Shown: piece by piece, positions 55,638-64,000 of the stretch
How the letters are laid out: every line of letters begins with the position of its first letter
How positions within the stretch are numbered: the stretch's first letter is position 1
Assembly: GCA_027484055.1 (NCBI GenBank)
Contig: JAIXQH010000044.1
Coordinates: 332,325 to 396,324, forward strand
DNA: 64,000 bases
Source of the DNA: Verrucomicrobiaceae bacterium
GTDB lineage: Bacteria > Verrucomicrobiota > Verrucomicrobiia > Verrucomicrobiales > Akkermansiaceae
Direction of reading: 5' to 3'
Translations under genes and position numbers: made by a program
Notes under the pieces: model-generated
Databases searched by the model: none
What the model saw: only the letters and a program-made list of their open reading frames with translations
What the model was told of the DNA's origin: nothing

Positions 55638-58600
55638 ATGAACCCCCCATTGTTCCCCGTATTCGCCGACCTGCGCCGCGTGTTTATAAAAACCGTGATA
55701 ATCGTGAGTGCCCTGCTCGGCATTCCCGCCGGTGCGGCGGAGCGCCCTTCGCCCTCGGTGCCCGTCTCTCTGGCAGGAGCTTGGCGGTTCCAATTCGATC
55801 CTCAAAACGCCGGCATCAAAGACCAGTGGTTCACTAAATCCTTGGACGGCAAGATCGACCTGCCCAACACCACCAGCACCGCCGGGCTCGGCGCTGAAAA
55901 CACCGGGGTGGATAAAAGCATGCTGACCTCGCTGCGTCCGTATGTCGGCCCCGCGTGGTATCAACGCGACATCGAAATCCCCGCCGCGTGGGCCGGACGC
56001 CCGGTCGTCCTGCATCTGGAGCGCGTGCTCTGGCGCAGCATGGTTTGGGTAAATGACAAACCCATCGAGCAACCGGTGGATTTCCTTAGCGTGCCCCATA
56101 ATCACGACTTGGGCGTGCTGTCCCCCGGACGACACACCCTCACGGTGCGCATTGATAACCGCCAGATCCATAATGTGAGAGGCCATCATTATAACGAGGG
56201 CATGCAAACCCTCTGGAACGGCATCGTCGGGCAAATCGAACTCCGCCCGCGCCCGGTCATCTCGCTCGCCCGGTTTTTCCCTTCCTATAAAAACGGCACC
56301 GTGGGCGTGGAGGTGACCGCCACCACCCCCGACGACATGGTTGTGACGATCCGCCACAAGACCACCGGCAAAGTCGCCGCCCAAGCCACTCTGCCGGTGT
56401 CGGGTCGGCAGGAAGTAAAACTCAAGGAGCAGCCGCTGCCTTGGGATGAATTTACGCCGAATTTATACACTGCTGAAATTGCGCTGGGCGGGGATACTTA
56501 CCGCGCCGACATCGGTTTCCGGGATCTGGGAACGACGGAACGCCACCTCACGATAAACGGTCGGCCGTTCTTTTATCGCAGCAGTCAAGACGGTTGCCTC
56601 TTTCCGCTCACCGGTCATCCGCCGACGGATGTCGCCAGCTGGAAGCGCATCCTGAAAATATACAAAGATCACGGCCTGAATAGTGTTCGCTTTCATTCCT
56701 GGACTCCGCCTGAAGCAGCCTTCACTGCGGCCGATGAACTCGGCCTCTACCTGCAATCCGAGCTATTCCACTGCCAGTTGGATTCCTCGGCCGCTCTGAT
56801 CGCGTTTGCCAAAGCCGAGATGCGCGCCGCTCTGGATCAGTATGGCAATCATCCCTCGATGTGTCTGGTACTTTACGGTAACGAACTCTCCGGCGACCTC
56901 ACCAAGCTCGCCGATTGGCTGCGAGCCGACCGCGTTTATGATCCGCGCCACCTTTACAGCATATCCGCCGGACACCGGATCGCGGGAGCGGAGGACTTTT
57001 CCGAATTCGGCGCGAAAATGAATTGGCAGACGCCGCACACCGATTGGGACTTTTCGCGCTATTTCACCCGGCCGGCGTCGCCCGATTTGCCCCCCAAAAC
57101 CGATGAGCTCGGCCAGCCGGCCAAATCCATCCGCTGGGAGTCCAGTGCGCTCCATCCTGAGACTACCCACGAAATGGGCCAGCCGGCCACCCATCCGGAT
57201 TGGCGCGAACTGGCCAAATACACCGGCGTGCTCAAACCGCGTCAATTGGAGGCGCTCCGCGAGGCAGCCCGACAGGCCGGAGTCGAGGAACAATCGGCCC
57301 ACTTCCAACGCGCGTCTGGCAACCTCAACCGCATCAATTATAAATTTGATATAGAGGGCCTGCTGCGGACTCCGGAAAGCGCCGGTTACGGTCTGCTCGA
57401 CATGCACGATTATCCCGGCCAAAGCGGGGCACTGGTCGGCTGGCTTGATTCGTTCTATGATGAAAAAGGCTTTCTCAGCGCGGAGACCTTCCGGCACTAC
57501 GGCGGGGCGACGGTGCCCCTCGTGCGCCTGCCCCGGTTTGTATTTGCCAGCGGGGACAAATTGAACGCCAAGGCGGAAATCGCGCACTACGGCAATGCGC
57601 CGCTAAAAAACGTCGTCCCGCGCTGGACCCTGCGCAACGCGACGGGCGGCACCGTCGCCACCGGCACGCTCGCCGCCCTCGACGTGCCCTTGGGCGGGGT
57701 GACCCGCTTCGGCGAGTTTTCCCCCGAGCTCTCGACCGCCTCGCCGCGCGGTGAACAACTCACGCTGGAGCTGGCAATTGCGGACTTTACCAACACTTGG
57801 GACCTGTGGGTATTCCCCAAAGAACCCGCGCCGACCGCACCGGCGGACGTCCTGATTGCGACCCGGGTCGAGGATGCGCTGGTGGCGCTCCGCAAGGGGG
57901 GCAAGGTGCTGCTGGTGGCGGACAAACTCGGTCGCAAAGGCGACAGCAATTATGCCTCGTTCAAGCCGCCGTTCTGGTCGGTCGTCTTTGTCGGGCCGCG
58001 AGGCTCCATGGTTTCAGGCACGGTGATCCAGGATCAACATCCCGCGCTGGCCCTCTTCCCGACCAAGGACGTGATGGATTGGCAGTGGCAACCGCTCTGC
58101 TCCGACGCGCGGGAATACGTGGAAAAACCCTCCAACGCGTATCGCGATACCACCGGCGGCAACGATGCCCGCGGTTTCGATCTCAAGGGTTTTCCGGCCG
58201 ACTACCGCCCCATCGTCCAGCCGGTTCCTGATTTTCATTTTCCCAAGAAAATCGGCACCGTGTTTGAAGTAAGCACCCGCACGGGCGGCAAACTATTGAT
58301 CAGCGGTTATAATCTATTGGCCGACCAGGTGGTCGCGCGCCAACTGAAGCGCAGCCTGCTGGCTTACATGGCGACCGACCGTTTCGCCCCGACGCATCCG
58401 GTGGACGAGGAATGGCTGGCCAAGACCTTCCGCGATCCCGACGCGCCGGTGGTGATGCCCGCCGGCTTTGAGAACGCGATTATATATGTCAAAGCGGGCG
58501 GCCGCCACCCGACCGGCAACGGCAATGTAAATTGGAGCGCCAAAGAAGACTCGTTCGCACCGCCGGATGCGTCCGTTTACACCGTGAAGGGGGCCGGCAC

Positions 58601-58901
58601 GTGGGCGGGCGACGCGGGCAGCGCATGGGTGGGCTCCAAGATCCGTATTGAGATCACGCTCAAAGCGGCGGTGTCGGGCCTGCTGAAAGTCAAGTTTGTG
58701 GACTGGGATCGCAAAGGCCGCCGAGGCACGGTCCGCAGTGATAATGAGCAGACCGAAACCCTCGGCGCCCACGAAAACGGCCAGTGGGTGGCTTTTCATA
58801 TACGCCGGGAAGATTGCCAGGACGGAAAAGTGGTCCTCGAAGCCGACTCCACCGCCGGCCCCAACCTGATGATCGAAGAACTCGCGCTGATTCCGCAGTA
58901 A
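55638..58901 (+). CDS. GH2-family beta-glycosidase with C-terminal binding module
   Basis: A secreted GH2 protein of 1087 residues. The N-terminus MNPPLFPVFADLRRVFIKTV leads into a hydrophobic segment ending GAAERP. The jelly roll contains AWYQRDIEIPAAWAGRPVVL and MQTLWNGIVGQIEL; the barrel contains RFHSWTPPEAAFTAADELGL, acid/base E416 in LVLYGNELSGD and nucleophile E512 in TTHEMGQPATHPDW. The last about 140 residues form an extra beta-sandwich (VYTVKGAGTWAGDAGSAWVG to LMIEELALIPQ) resembling a carbohydrate-binding module. It is a paralogue of the GH2 at 43398-46265. The 109-bp gap and hairpin before it could give separate expression from GH59. Confidence 0.9.
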   Translation: MNPPLFPVFADLRRVFIKTVIIVSALLGIPAGAAERPSPSVPVSLAGAWRFQFDPQNAGIKDQWFTKSLDGKIDLPNTTSTAGLGAENTGVDKSMLTSLRPYVGPAWYQRDIEIPAAWAGRPVVLHLERVLWRSMVWVNDKPIEQPVDFLSVPHNHDLGVLSPGRHTLTVRIDNRQIHNVRGHHYNEGMQTLWNGIVGQIELRPRPVISLARFFPSYKNGTVGVEVTATTPDDMVVTIRHKTTGKVAAQATLPVSGRQEVKLKEQPLPWDEFTPNLYTAEIALGGDTYRADIGFRDLGTTERHLTINGRPFFYRSSQDGCLFPLTGHPPTDVASWKRILKIYKDHGLNSVRFHSWTPPEAAFTAADELGLYLQSELFHCQLDSSAALIAFAKAEMRAALDQYGNHPSMCLVLYGNELSGDLTKLADWLRADRVYDPRHLYSISAGHRIAGAEDFSEFGAKMNWQTPHTDWDFSRYFTRPASPDLPPKTDELGQPAKSIRWESSALHPETTHEMGQPATHPDWRELAKYTGVLKPRQLEALREAARQAGVEEQSAHFQRASGNLNRINYKFDIEGLLRTPESAGYGLLDMHDYPGQSGALVGWLDSFYDEKGFLSAETFRHYGGATVPLVRLPRFVFASGDKLNAKAEIAHYGNAPLKNVVPRWTLRNATGGTVATGTLAALDVPLGGVTRFGEFSPELSTASPRGEQLTLELAIADFTNTWDLWVFPKEPAPTAPADVLIATRVEDALVALRKGGKVLLVADKLGRKGDSNYASFKPPFWSVVFVGPRGSMVSGTVIQDQHPALALFPTKDVMDWQWQPLCSDAREYVEKPSNAYRDTTGGNDARGFDLKGFPADYRPIVQPVPDFHFPKKIGTVFEVSTRTGGKLLISGYNLLADQVVARQLKRSLLAYMATDRFAPTHPVDEEWLAKTFRDPDAPVVMPAGFENAIIYVKAGGRHPTGNGNVNWSAKEDSFAPPDASVYTVKGAGTWAGDAGSAWVGSKIRIEITLKAAVSGLLKVKFVDWDRKGRRGTVRSDNEQTETLGAHENGQWVAFHIRREDCQDGKVVLEADSTAGPNLMIEELALIPQ

Positions 58902-59011
58902 TAAATGATTATACCATCGGCCACTTGCCCTGAATAACAGATGCCGTGCAGCCGTAATATCAATTTATCACCTACGTATCATATCAATTACCCCCAAATA
59001 CTAATAACCTT

Positions 59012-60163
59012 ATGCAACGCTCGATCAATTCTTTCACCGGCTTGATTGCCGTCGCCTTGGCCATCTCTAGCCAAACCCTCGCCCCGCTTCACGCGGAGAC
59101 ACCGGCTGTCGCGCTGGCTAAGGCCACCGCGCCGATTGCGCCGAAGGCGGTCCTCAATGTCATGGAACGCGTGGCTGACTGGCAATTGGCCAACCCGTCC
59201 AAGCACAAGCCGACCGACTGGACGCAGGGTGCTGGTTATGCCGGATTCATGGCGCTGGCGGGCATTTCCAAGGACCCGAAATACCGCGATGCCATGTTGG
59301 CGATGGGCCAGAAAAACCAGTGGAAAGCAGGACCGCTAAAATACCACGCCGACGACCATTGCGTGGGTCAGGCCTATGTGGAGCTTTATCAGATCAAAAA
59401 GGATCCCTCGCTGATCGCCCCGCTGCGCGAGCGCTTTGATTTCATTTTGGCAAATCCACCCGCGAGCACGAATCTGGAATTCCGCAGCAAAGACTCCCAA
59501 CAGCGCTGGTCTTGGGCCGATGCGCTGTTCATGGCCCCGCCCGCGTGGGTGCAGCTTTCCGCCGCAACCGGCGAGAAGAAGTATCTCGATTACGCCGTCC
59601 AAGAGTGGTGGCGCACGACCGATTACCTTTACGATAAGGAAGAGCACCTTTACTTCCGAGACAGCAATTACTTCAAGAAGCGCGAATCCAACGGCAAGAA
59701 GGTCTTCTGGGGCCGTGGCAACGGCTGGGTGATGGGTGGCTTGGTCCGCGTGCTGCAATATCTGCCGAAAGATCATTCCGACCGCCCGCGCTTCGAGCAA
59801 TTGTATAAAGACATGGCGGCCAAAATCCTGACCTGCCAACAGCCGGACGGACTCTGGCGCGCGAGCCTGCTCGACCCGGAAAAATTTCCGCTCAAGGAAA
59901 CCAGTGGCTCCGGTTTCTACACCTACGCGCTCGCTTGGGGCTTGAACCACGGCCTGCTCGACCGCGCGCGGTTTGAACCCGCCGTGCGCAAAGCTTGGAC
60001 GACGCTGATCGATTGCGTCGCTGCCGACGGCAAGCTCATGCACGTGCAACCCATCGGTGAGTCCCCTCTCAGCTTCAAAGACGATTCCACCGAAATCTAC
60101 GGCGTCGGAGCCTTCCTGCTAGCGGGCAGTGAGGTTTACCGGATAGCGTCATCCCGCAACTGA
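59012..60163 (+). CDS. GH105 unsaturated rhamnogalacturonyl hydrolase
   Basis: A secreted GH105-type enzyme of 383 residues, normal length; signal peptide MQRSINSFTGLIAVALAISS. The (alpha/alpha)6 barrel shows YHADDHCVGQAYVELY, SWADALFMAPPAWVQLS with the likely catalytic D170, VFWGRGNGWVMGGLVRVLQY and DGLWRASLLDPEKFP. These enzymes remove the unsaturated galacturonic acid left by rhamnogalacturonan lyases. Its presence argues that a polysaccharide lyase acts on the same substrate, though none is encoded in this window. It supports rhamnogalacturonan-I as the backbone target. It lies 35 bp before the GH78 gene. Confidence 0.94.
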   Translation: MQRSINSFTGLIAVALAISSQTLAPLHAETPAVALAKATAPIAPKAVLNVMERVADWQLANPSKHKPTDWTQGAGYAGFMALAGISKDPKYRDAMLAMGQKNQWKAGPLKYHADDHCVGQAYVELYQIKKDPSLIAPLRERFDFILANPPASTNLEFRSKDSQQRWSWADALFMAPPAWVQLSAATGEKKYLDYAVQEWWRTTDYLYDKEEHLYFRDSNYFKKRESNGKKVFWGRGNGWVMGGLVRVLQYLPKDHSDRPRFEQLYKDMAAKILTCQQPDGLWRASLLDPEKFPLKETSGSGFYTYALAWGLNHGLLDRARFEPAVRKAWTTLIDCVAADGKLMHVQPIGESPLSFKDDSTEIYGVGAFLLAGSEVYRIASSRN

Positions 60164-60198
60164 TCTGCGCATCACAACACAGATTGTCCCAAAACTTT

Positions 60199-62961
60199 AT
60201 GAAACGATTCTCCACTTTTTTTTCACAACACGCCCACATGTCTTTGCGTCCGCTGCTGCGCCTAGCAGTCGTGACCGCAGCGATTCTAACCGTAAGCCCG
60301 TTGGTCCACGGTCAATCGCAGCTGCGCGTGTCCGATCTCCGATGTGAGCACCTGACGGAGGCGCTGGGTGTCGATGCGCAAAAACCCCGGCTGTCGTGGA
60401 AACTTCAGTCCGAAAAGCGGGGGCAGAAGCAGTCGGCCTATCGCGTGATCGTCGCTTCGACGAAGGCGATTTTGGAGTCCGGGCGAGGAGACGTTTGGGA
60501 CAGCGGCAAGGTGGATTCCGATGCGACCTTGGAGGTGCGCTATGATGGCAAACCCCTGCAATCGGGGACCCGCTATCATTGGCAGGTCAAGGTTTGGGAC
60601 GTGAATCAAAAAGAGTCCGCTCCGGGCAAGCCCTCATGGTTCGAGACCGGCCTGCTGGAAACCGGCGCCTGGACCGCCAAGTGGATCGGTGCCAATGTCA
60701 AAGCGGACGCGTCGCCGATGCTGCGAAAGTCATTCACGCTCACCAAACCGCTCGCCTCGGCGCGGCTCTACATCTGCGGGCTTGGGATGTATGAAGCCAG
60801 CCTGAACGGGAAAAAAATCGGTGATCGCCTGTTGGAATCGCCCGACACGCAATATAACAAGCGGAACTACTACACGACTTTCGATGTGACCGGCCAACTC
60901 GTGAAAGGAGGCAACGCCCTCGGCGTGGAGCTCGGGCACGGATTCTACGATATCGCCGAAACCACACCTTGGGCTTGGAACAACGCCAGTTGGCGGGATC
61001 ATCCCAAATGCATCGTGCAATTGAACCTCGTTTATGCCGATGGCAGCCGAGAGTCCGTGGTGAGCGACGAAACATGGAAGGTCTGGCTTGATGGGCCCAC
61101 CCGGCGGAATTCGATCTACTTCGGTGAGGACTACGATGCCACCAAGGAAGTTCCGGGCTGGAACACCGCCGGCTTTGCTGACTCCGCATGGACGCCTGCC
61201 GTGGCCGTCCGGCCTCCGGGTCCCAAAGACCAGCCGCCAGCGCTTTTATGCGCCCACCTGATGCCGCCGATCCGGGTGATACAGACGAAAAAACCGGCCG
61301 CGATCAGTGAACCGAAACCCGGCGTGTTTATCTATGACGTCGGCCACATCACCGCAGGTTGGATCCGGTTTTCGGGATCGGCTCCCGCTGGCACGAAAAT
61401 CAACGTGGTCTATCATGAAAAACTGGAAAACGACAAAACCGTCAAGCCGGTCCAATACTCAGGCTCCTCATTGCAGAACTATAACTATACCTTCAAAGGA
61501 ACAGGCGTGGAGAGCTTCGAGCCGAAATTTTCCTATGGCGGATACCGCTACGTACAAGTGACCGGATATCCAGCCCAGCTCACCCTCAACAATGCCGAGG
61601 TAAGAGTCGTACATCAGGATGTCGAAGTCATCGGTAAATTCACCTGCTCGAATCCGTTGATCAATCAACTCCATGAGAACCAGGTCCGCACGCTTCTCAA
61701 TAATTTCTACAATAAGCCGACTGATACCCCGATGTATGAAAAGAACGGCTGGACCGGAGACTTCAACTTCGCCCGCAAGTCGGCCCTGTATAACTTCGAT
61801 CTCTCAGCTTTCTTGGAGAAATGGTTTCACGATGTGGGAGATTCTCAGGCCAAGGATGGCACCATCCGGGAATACATTCCGCACCCGTATCCAGGTGGCG
61901 GTGCCAATGCCCCGCCATGGAGTTCATTTTTCCTGCTGGTCCCGTGGGACATGCATCTCTTTTCCGGAGATCGCCAGGTGATCGAGGAGCATTACGAGGG
62001 GATCAAAAAACACGGGGATTTCCTGTGGAACAAGCTGGACGCCAACAAGCTGGCCTCCGCCAAGACTTTCGGGCCAGACTGGCAATGCCCGCACAACGAG
62101 AATCCCCCGGAAGGTTCTCAAATGGCGGCCAGCGGCCACACCTATGGCTACATCCAAACCCTGGCAGAGGCAGCCAAACTCCTCGGCAAGGAGAACGACG
62201 CCGCGGAATACGAACGCCGCGCGCAAGAGATGAAAAATTCCCTGAACACCCTCTGCTACGATCCGGCAACCAAGAGCTACAAGACTGACATGCCTGCACC
62301 CTTCCGGCAGACCACCAACCTGCTGCCCTTTGGTTTCGGATTCATCCCCGAGGACCGGAAGGCCGACGTCAGCTCCAACATTGCCAAGGACGTCATGGAA
62401 GTTCGAGGCGGCCACTTGGAGACCGGATGCATTGGGACCCAGTATATTTTGCCGGTTCTGACAGACAATGGCCATGGGGAGGTGGCCTATCAGATCATTA
62501 CCAAGACCAAGTTCCCAAGCTGGGGACTCATGGCGCAGACCGGAACGAACTGGGAATCCTGGGGGCTCGGAGCGCGTTCGCGCGATCACTTTTGGTTGGG
62601 GACCTACGAGGAATGGCTGTATAGCCACTTGGCCGGAATACGCCCGTTCGCGCCGGGTTTTAAAGAAATCACGTTCAAGCCCTATCTACTCGGGGATTTA
62701 ACCAGTGCCGCAGCGGAACTGAAGACCGTGCGCGGTCTGGTCGCATCTACCTGGACGCGCGACAAGTCAGGTTTGGCATGGCAGGTCATCGTGCCACCCA
62801 ACGCGACCGCCATCGTGCATGTTCCGACGAGTGACCCCGCCAGCGTCATGGAAGGTGGTCTAGCCGCCGCGAAAGCTCCCGGAATCCGTCATCTGCGGGA
62901 CGAAAAAGGATACGCCGTCTTTTCGGTCCCGGCGGGAAACTATCACTTCACGGCCCACTGA
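60199..62961 (+). CDS. alpha-L-rhamnosidase, GH78
   Basis: A secreted GH78 enzyme of 920 residues from ATG 60199; a TTG five codons earlier is possible. The hydrophobic signal core is RPLLRLAVVTAAILTVSP. An Fn3-like domain and sandwich domains precede the (alpha/alpha)6 barrel. The catalytic loop reads TDTPMYEKNGWTGD near residue 509, with the Glu of MYEKNG as the likely acid; this DTP variant differs from the DCP loops of the other two GH78 proteins, so it belongs to another subgroup. TGTNWESWGLGARSRDHFWL probably carries the base. It is the last enzyme gene of the plus arm. Confidence 0.94.
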   Translation: MKRFSTFFSQHAHMSLRPLLRLAVVTAAILTVSPLVHGQSQLRVSDLRCEHLTEALGVDAQKPRLSWKLQSEKRGQKQSAYRVIVASTKAILESGRGDVWDSGKVDSDATLEVRYDGKPLQSGTRYHWQVKVWDVNQKESAPGKPSWFETGLLETGAWTAKWIGANVKADASPMLRKSFTLTKPLASARLYICGLGMYEASLNGKKIGDRLLESPDTQYNKRNYYTTFDVTGQLVKGGNALGVELGHGFYDIAETTPWAWNNASWRDHPKCIVQLNLVYADGSRESVVSDETWKVWLDGPTRRNSIYFGEDYDATKEVPGWNTAGFADSAWTPAVAVRPPGPKDQPPALLCAHLMPPIRVIQTKKPAAISEPKPGVFIYDVGHITAGWIRFSGSAPAGTKINVVYHEKLENDKTVKPVQYSGSSLQNYNYTFKGTGVESFEPKFSYGGYRYVQVTGYPAQLTLNNAEVRVVHQDVEVIGKFTCSNPLINQLHENQVRTLLNNFYNKPTDTPMYEKNGWTGDFNFARKSALYNFDLSAFLEKWFHDVGDSQAKDGTIREYIPHPYPGGGANAPPWSSFFLLVPWDMHLFSGDRQVIEEHYEGIKKHGDFLWNKLDANKLASAKTFGPDWQCPHNENPPEGSQMAASGHTYGYIQTLAEAAKLLGKENDAAEYERRAQEMKNSLNTLCYDPATKSYKTDMPAPFRQTTNLLPFGFGFIPEDRKADVSSNIAKDVMEVRGGHLETGCIGTQYILPVLTDNGHGEVAYQIITKTKFPSWGLMAQTGTNWESWGLGARSRDHFWLGTYEEWLYSHLAGIRPFAPGFKEITFKPYLLGDLTSAAAELKTVRGLVASTWTRDKSGLAWQVIVPPNATAIVHVPTSDPASVMEGGLAAAKAPGIRHLRDEKGYAVFSVPAGNYHFTAH

Positions 62962-63020
62962 TCATCCCTGCCGTCGCCGACAAAAACCCTCCGTAATCTC
63001 TCTTTCCTCCGGTGAAACAC

Positions 63021-63162
63021 CTGTTTTTAAACCGTTTACCAATGAGACAGTGGTAGATGCGTGAGAATCGGGGATTGAAACCTCGCATAAAGCTCCGCGC
63101 CTCTCTCTGCGACCTCTGCGGCTCTGCGGTGAACTCTTCCTGCAGGACCAAGATTTTTGAAC
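63021..63162. repeat. interspersed repeat, copy 1
   Basis: It shares with copy 2 the 20-base string CCAATGAGACAGTGGTAGAT (63039-63058), the run CGCGCCTCTCTCTGCGACCT and the end GACCAAGATTTTTGAAC. CTCTGCGACCTCTGCGG-type repeats occur between genes in several bacterial groups. Confidence 0.8.
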
Positions 63163-63346
63163 TCCGAAGTTGCAGGGGTAATTAGTTGGATTTTAACACA
63201 ATGGAAGCGCAGCGGACATGGAAGAACTAACCGCCTCCTAATCCTTCCTCAAATTCCACGGATTTTACGGATTACAGAATGCACCAAAAAGGTTTCGAAT
63301 CATTTTCATAACCTCTTCATCATACGTGTAATCCATGGTTAAATTT

Positions 63347-63537
63347 CTGTTTTCGGGTTTACACCCTTTGCCAATGAGACAGTGGTAGATACGTAGGATC
63401 GGGGATAAACCACCGCGCCTCTCTCTGCGACCTCCCCACCTCTGCGTTTCGTTTCAAAACCTCAATCTTCTCTGCGGCCCTTTGCGACCTCTGCGGCCCG
63501 CAGTGAACTCTTGCTGCTGGACCAAGATTTTTGAACC
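63347..63537. repeat. interspersed repeat, copy 2
   Basis: A direct copy of the preceding repeat, starting CTGTTTTCGGGTTTACACCC with CCAATGAGACAGTGGTAGAT at 63371-63390. It is longer by about 50 bp because the CTCTGCGACC core is expanded (CACCTCTGCGTTTCG and CTCTGCGGCCC segments). Confidence 0.8.
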
Positions 63538-63642
63538 GCCAAGAGCACCAAGGTTTTGACAAGGCAGGGACGCTGCGGGGAGCTAGGGTTCTTGCGTAGG
63601 GTGTTTTAGTTTGGAGCTTGGGCGCAATAAGGATGCAATTTT

Positions 63643-63668
63643 TGCACAAACAAGCATGTTAAATGCAC
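63643..63668 (+). promoter_or_regulatory. operator-like direct repeat TGCAC-N16-TGCAC (site C)
   Basis: TGCAC starts at 63643 and 63664, 21 bp apart, with AAA before the second half. The near edge is 110 bp before the ATG of the edge gene. A further TGCA lies at 63634. Confidence 0.65.
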
Positions 63669-63677
63669 GTGAGCGTC

Positions 63678-63706
63678 TTGTATGGTTCGCGACTAGATGC
63701 TTAATT
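63678..63706 (+). promoter_or_regulatory. possible promoter of the edge gene
   Basis: TTGTAT (63678) and TTAATT (63701) are separated by 17 bp. The -35-like box begins 9 bp after operator-like site C, the arrangement expected for an activator that contacts polymerase. Both boxes are weak matches. Confidence 0.3.
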
Positions 63707-63778
63707 TGTCGACTCTCGAGACAGAGTGCTCCTTTGCTGCTCTACCGCTCGGTTCAGAGTTCCTAACCCAACAAAACC

Positions 63779-64000
63779 ATGAAAACCAAAAACCGTTTCC
63801 TATTTCCATCCCTCCTCACCGTCGCCTTCGCTAGCCAACTCCACGCCGCGTCACTAACATGGACCACAGGAGACGGTGGCGATGGAAACTGGAGCAACAC
63901 CGCCAACTGGGGTGGTGCGACCTTGGCTCCCAATGATACCATCACCTTTGGTGCCACCACCGGGACCACGACGCTCAACAACGATCAGGCCGCCGCAAAC
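63779..64000 (+). CDS. autotransporter-associated beta-strand repeat protein (N-terminus only)
   Basis: The first 74 codons of a gene that continues outside the window. A signal peptide (MKTKNRFLFPSLLTVAFASQ) is followed by SLTWTTGDGGDGNWSNTANW and NDTITFGATTGTTTL. This WD/NW-rich start is typical of very long secreted proteins with autotransporter-associated beta-strand repeats, often ending in PEP-CTERM, found in Verrucomicrobiota. Such proteins are probably surface or matrix adhesins. It shares operator-like site C with the enzyme arms, which suggests co-expression with polysaccharide use. Confidence 0.8.
   Translation, partial: MKTKNRFLFPSLLTVAFASQLHAASLTWTTGDGGDGNWSNTANWGGATLAPNDTITFGATTGTTTLNNDQAAAN

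Larger units (their letters stand above)
62962..63778. other. gene-free region with interspersed repeats and an operator-like site
   Basis: No credible gene in 817 bp. It contains two diverged copies of a repeat (63021-63162 and 63347-63537), a segment between them with ACGGATTTTACGGATT-like and GTAATCCATGG phrases typical of dispersed repeats, operator-like site C and a possible promoter. The minus-strand frames here are read through the repeats and should be ignored. Confidence 0.75.

Noticed and set aside
62948-63649. Two minus-strand frames with EFTAEPQRSQREAR and QRSQRAAEKIE-like text
   Set aside because: These are translations of the CTCTGCGACC repeats, a well-known source of false gene calls.

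Overview
The window is a dense locus for breaking down rhamnose- and galactose-rich plant polysaccharide. Nearly every protein starts with a signal peptide. The GxGYxYP proteins, the many GH78/GH106 enzymes, the start of an autotransporter-associated beta-strand repeat protein at the right edge, and the 'CTCTGCGACCTCTGCGG'-type intergenic repeats suggest a Verrucomicrobiota member, probably Opitutales. This is inference from gene content, not from a marker gene. I saw no rRNA, tRNA or CRISPR.

Layout. From the left edge to 39,914 every gene of the locus is on the minus strand, apart from an IS4-family insertion (about 19.25-20.54 kb). In transcription order (right to left) this arm carries: GxGYxYP protein, thioredoxin-like remnant, GH2, GH106, GH106, GxGYxYP, GH27, SGNH esterase, [IS], GH28 remnant, mosaic remnant, GH78, internally deleted GH106, C25-peptidase-like protein, GxGYxYP, six-hairpin protein, GH106 remnant, GH78 and a GH106 cut by the window edge. 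A 446-bp intergenic region (39,915-40,360) divides it from a plus-strand arm (40,361-62,961): GH2-like, GH2, beta-propeller glycosidase, GH43-like, thioredoxin/DUF fusion, GH3 with PA14, GH59, GH2, GH105 and GH78. A repeat-rich 817-bp region follows, then the edge gene.

How it may work. GH78 and GH106 rhamnosidases, GH105 unsaturated-uronyl hydrolase, GH59/GH2/GH27/GH43 galactosidases, an esterase and a GH28 remnant fit rhamnogalacturonan-I with galactan or arabinogalactan side chains. No transporter, polysaccharide lyase or regulator lies in the window.

Two things stand out. First, a 26-bp motif, TGCAC-N16-TGCAC (direct repeat, 21-bp period), occurs four times. All four are intergenic, all have the same orientation relative to the downstream gene, and three lie about 100-115 bp before a start codon. 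It looks like an undescribed operator for an AraC-type or similar regulator, and it links both arms and the edge gene. Second, the minus arm is strewn with remnants of the locus's own enzyme families. These are GH106 pieces, one with about 765 central residues removed, a three-part mosaic of GH106 and thioredoxin/DUF sequence, and a truncated GH28. Two of these remnant frames overlap the next intact gene by ATGA.
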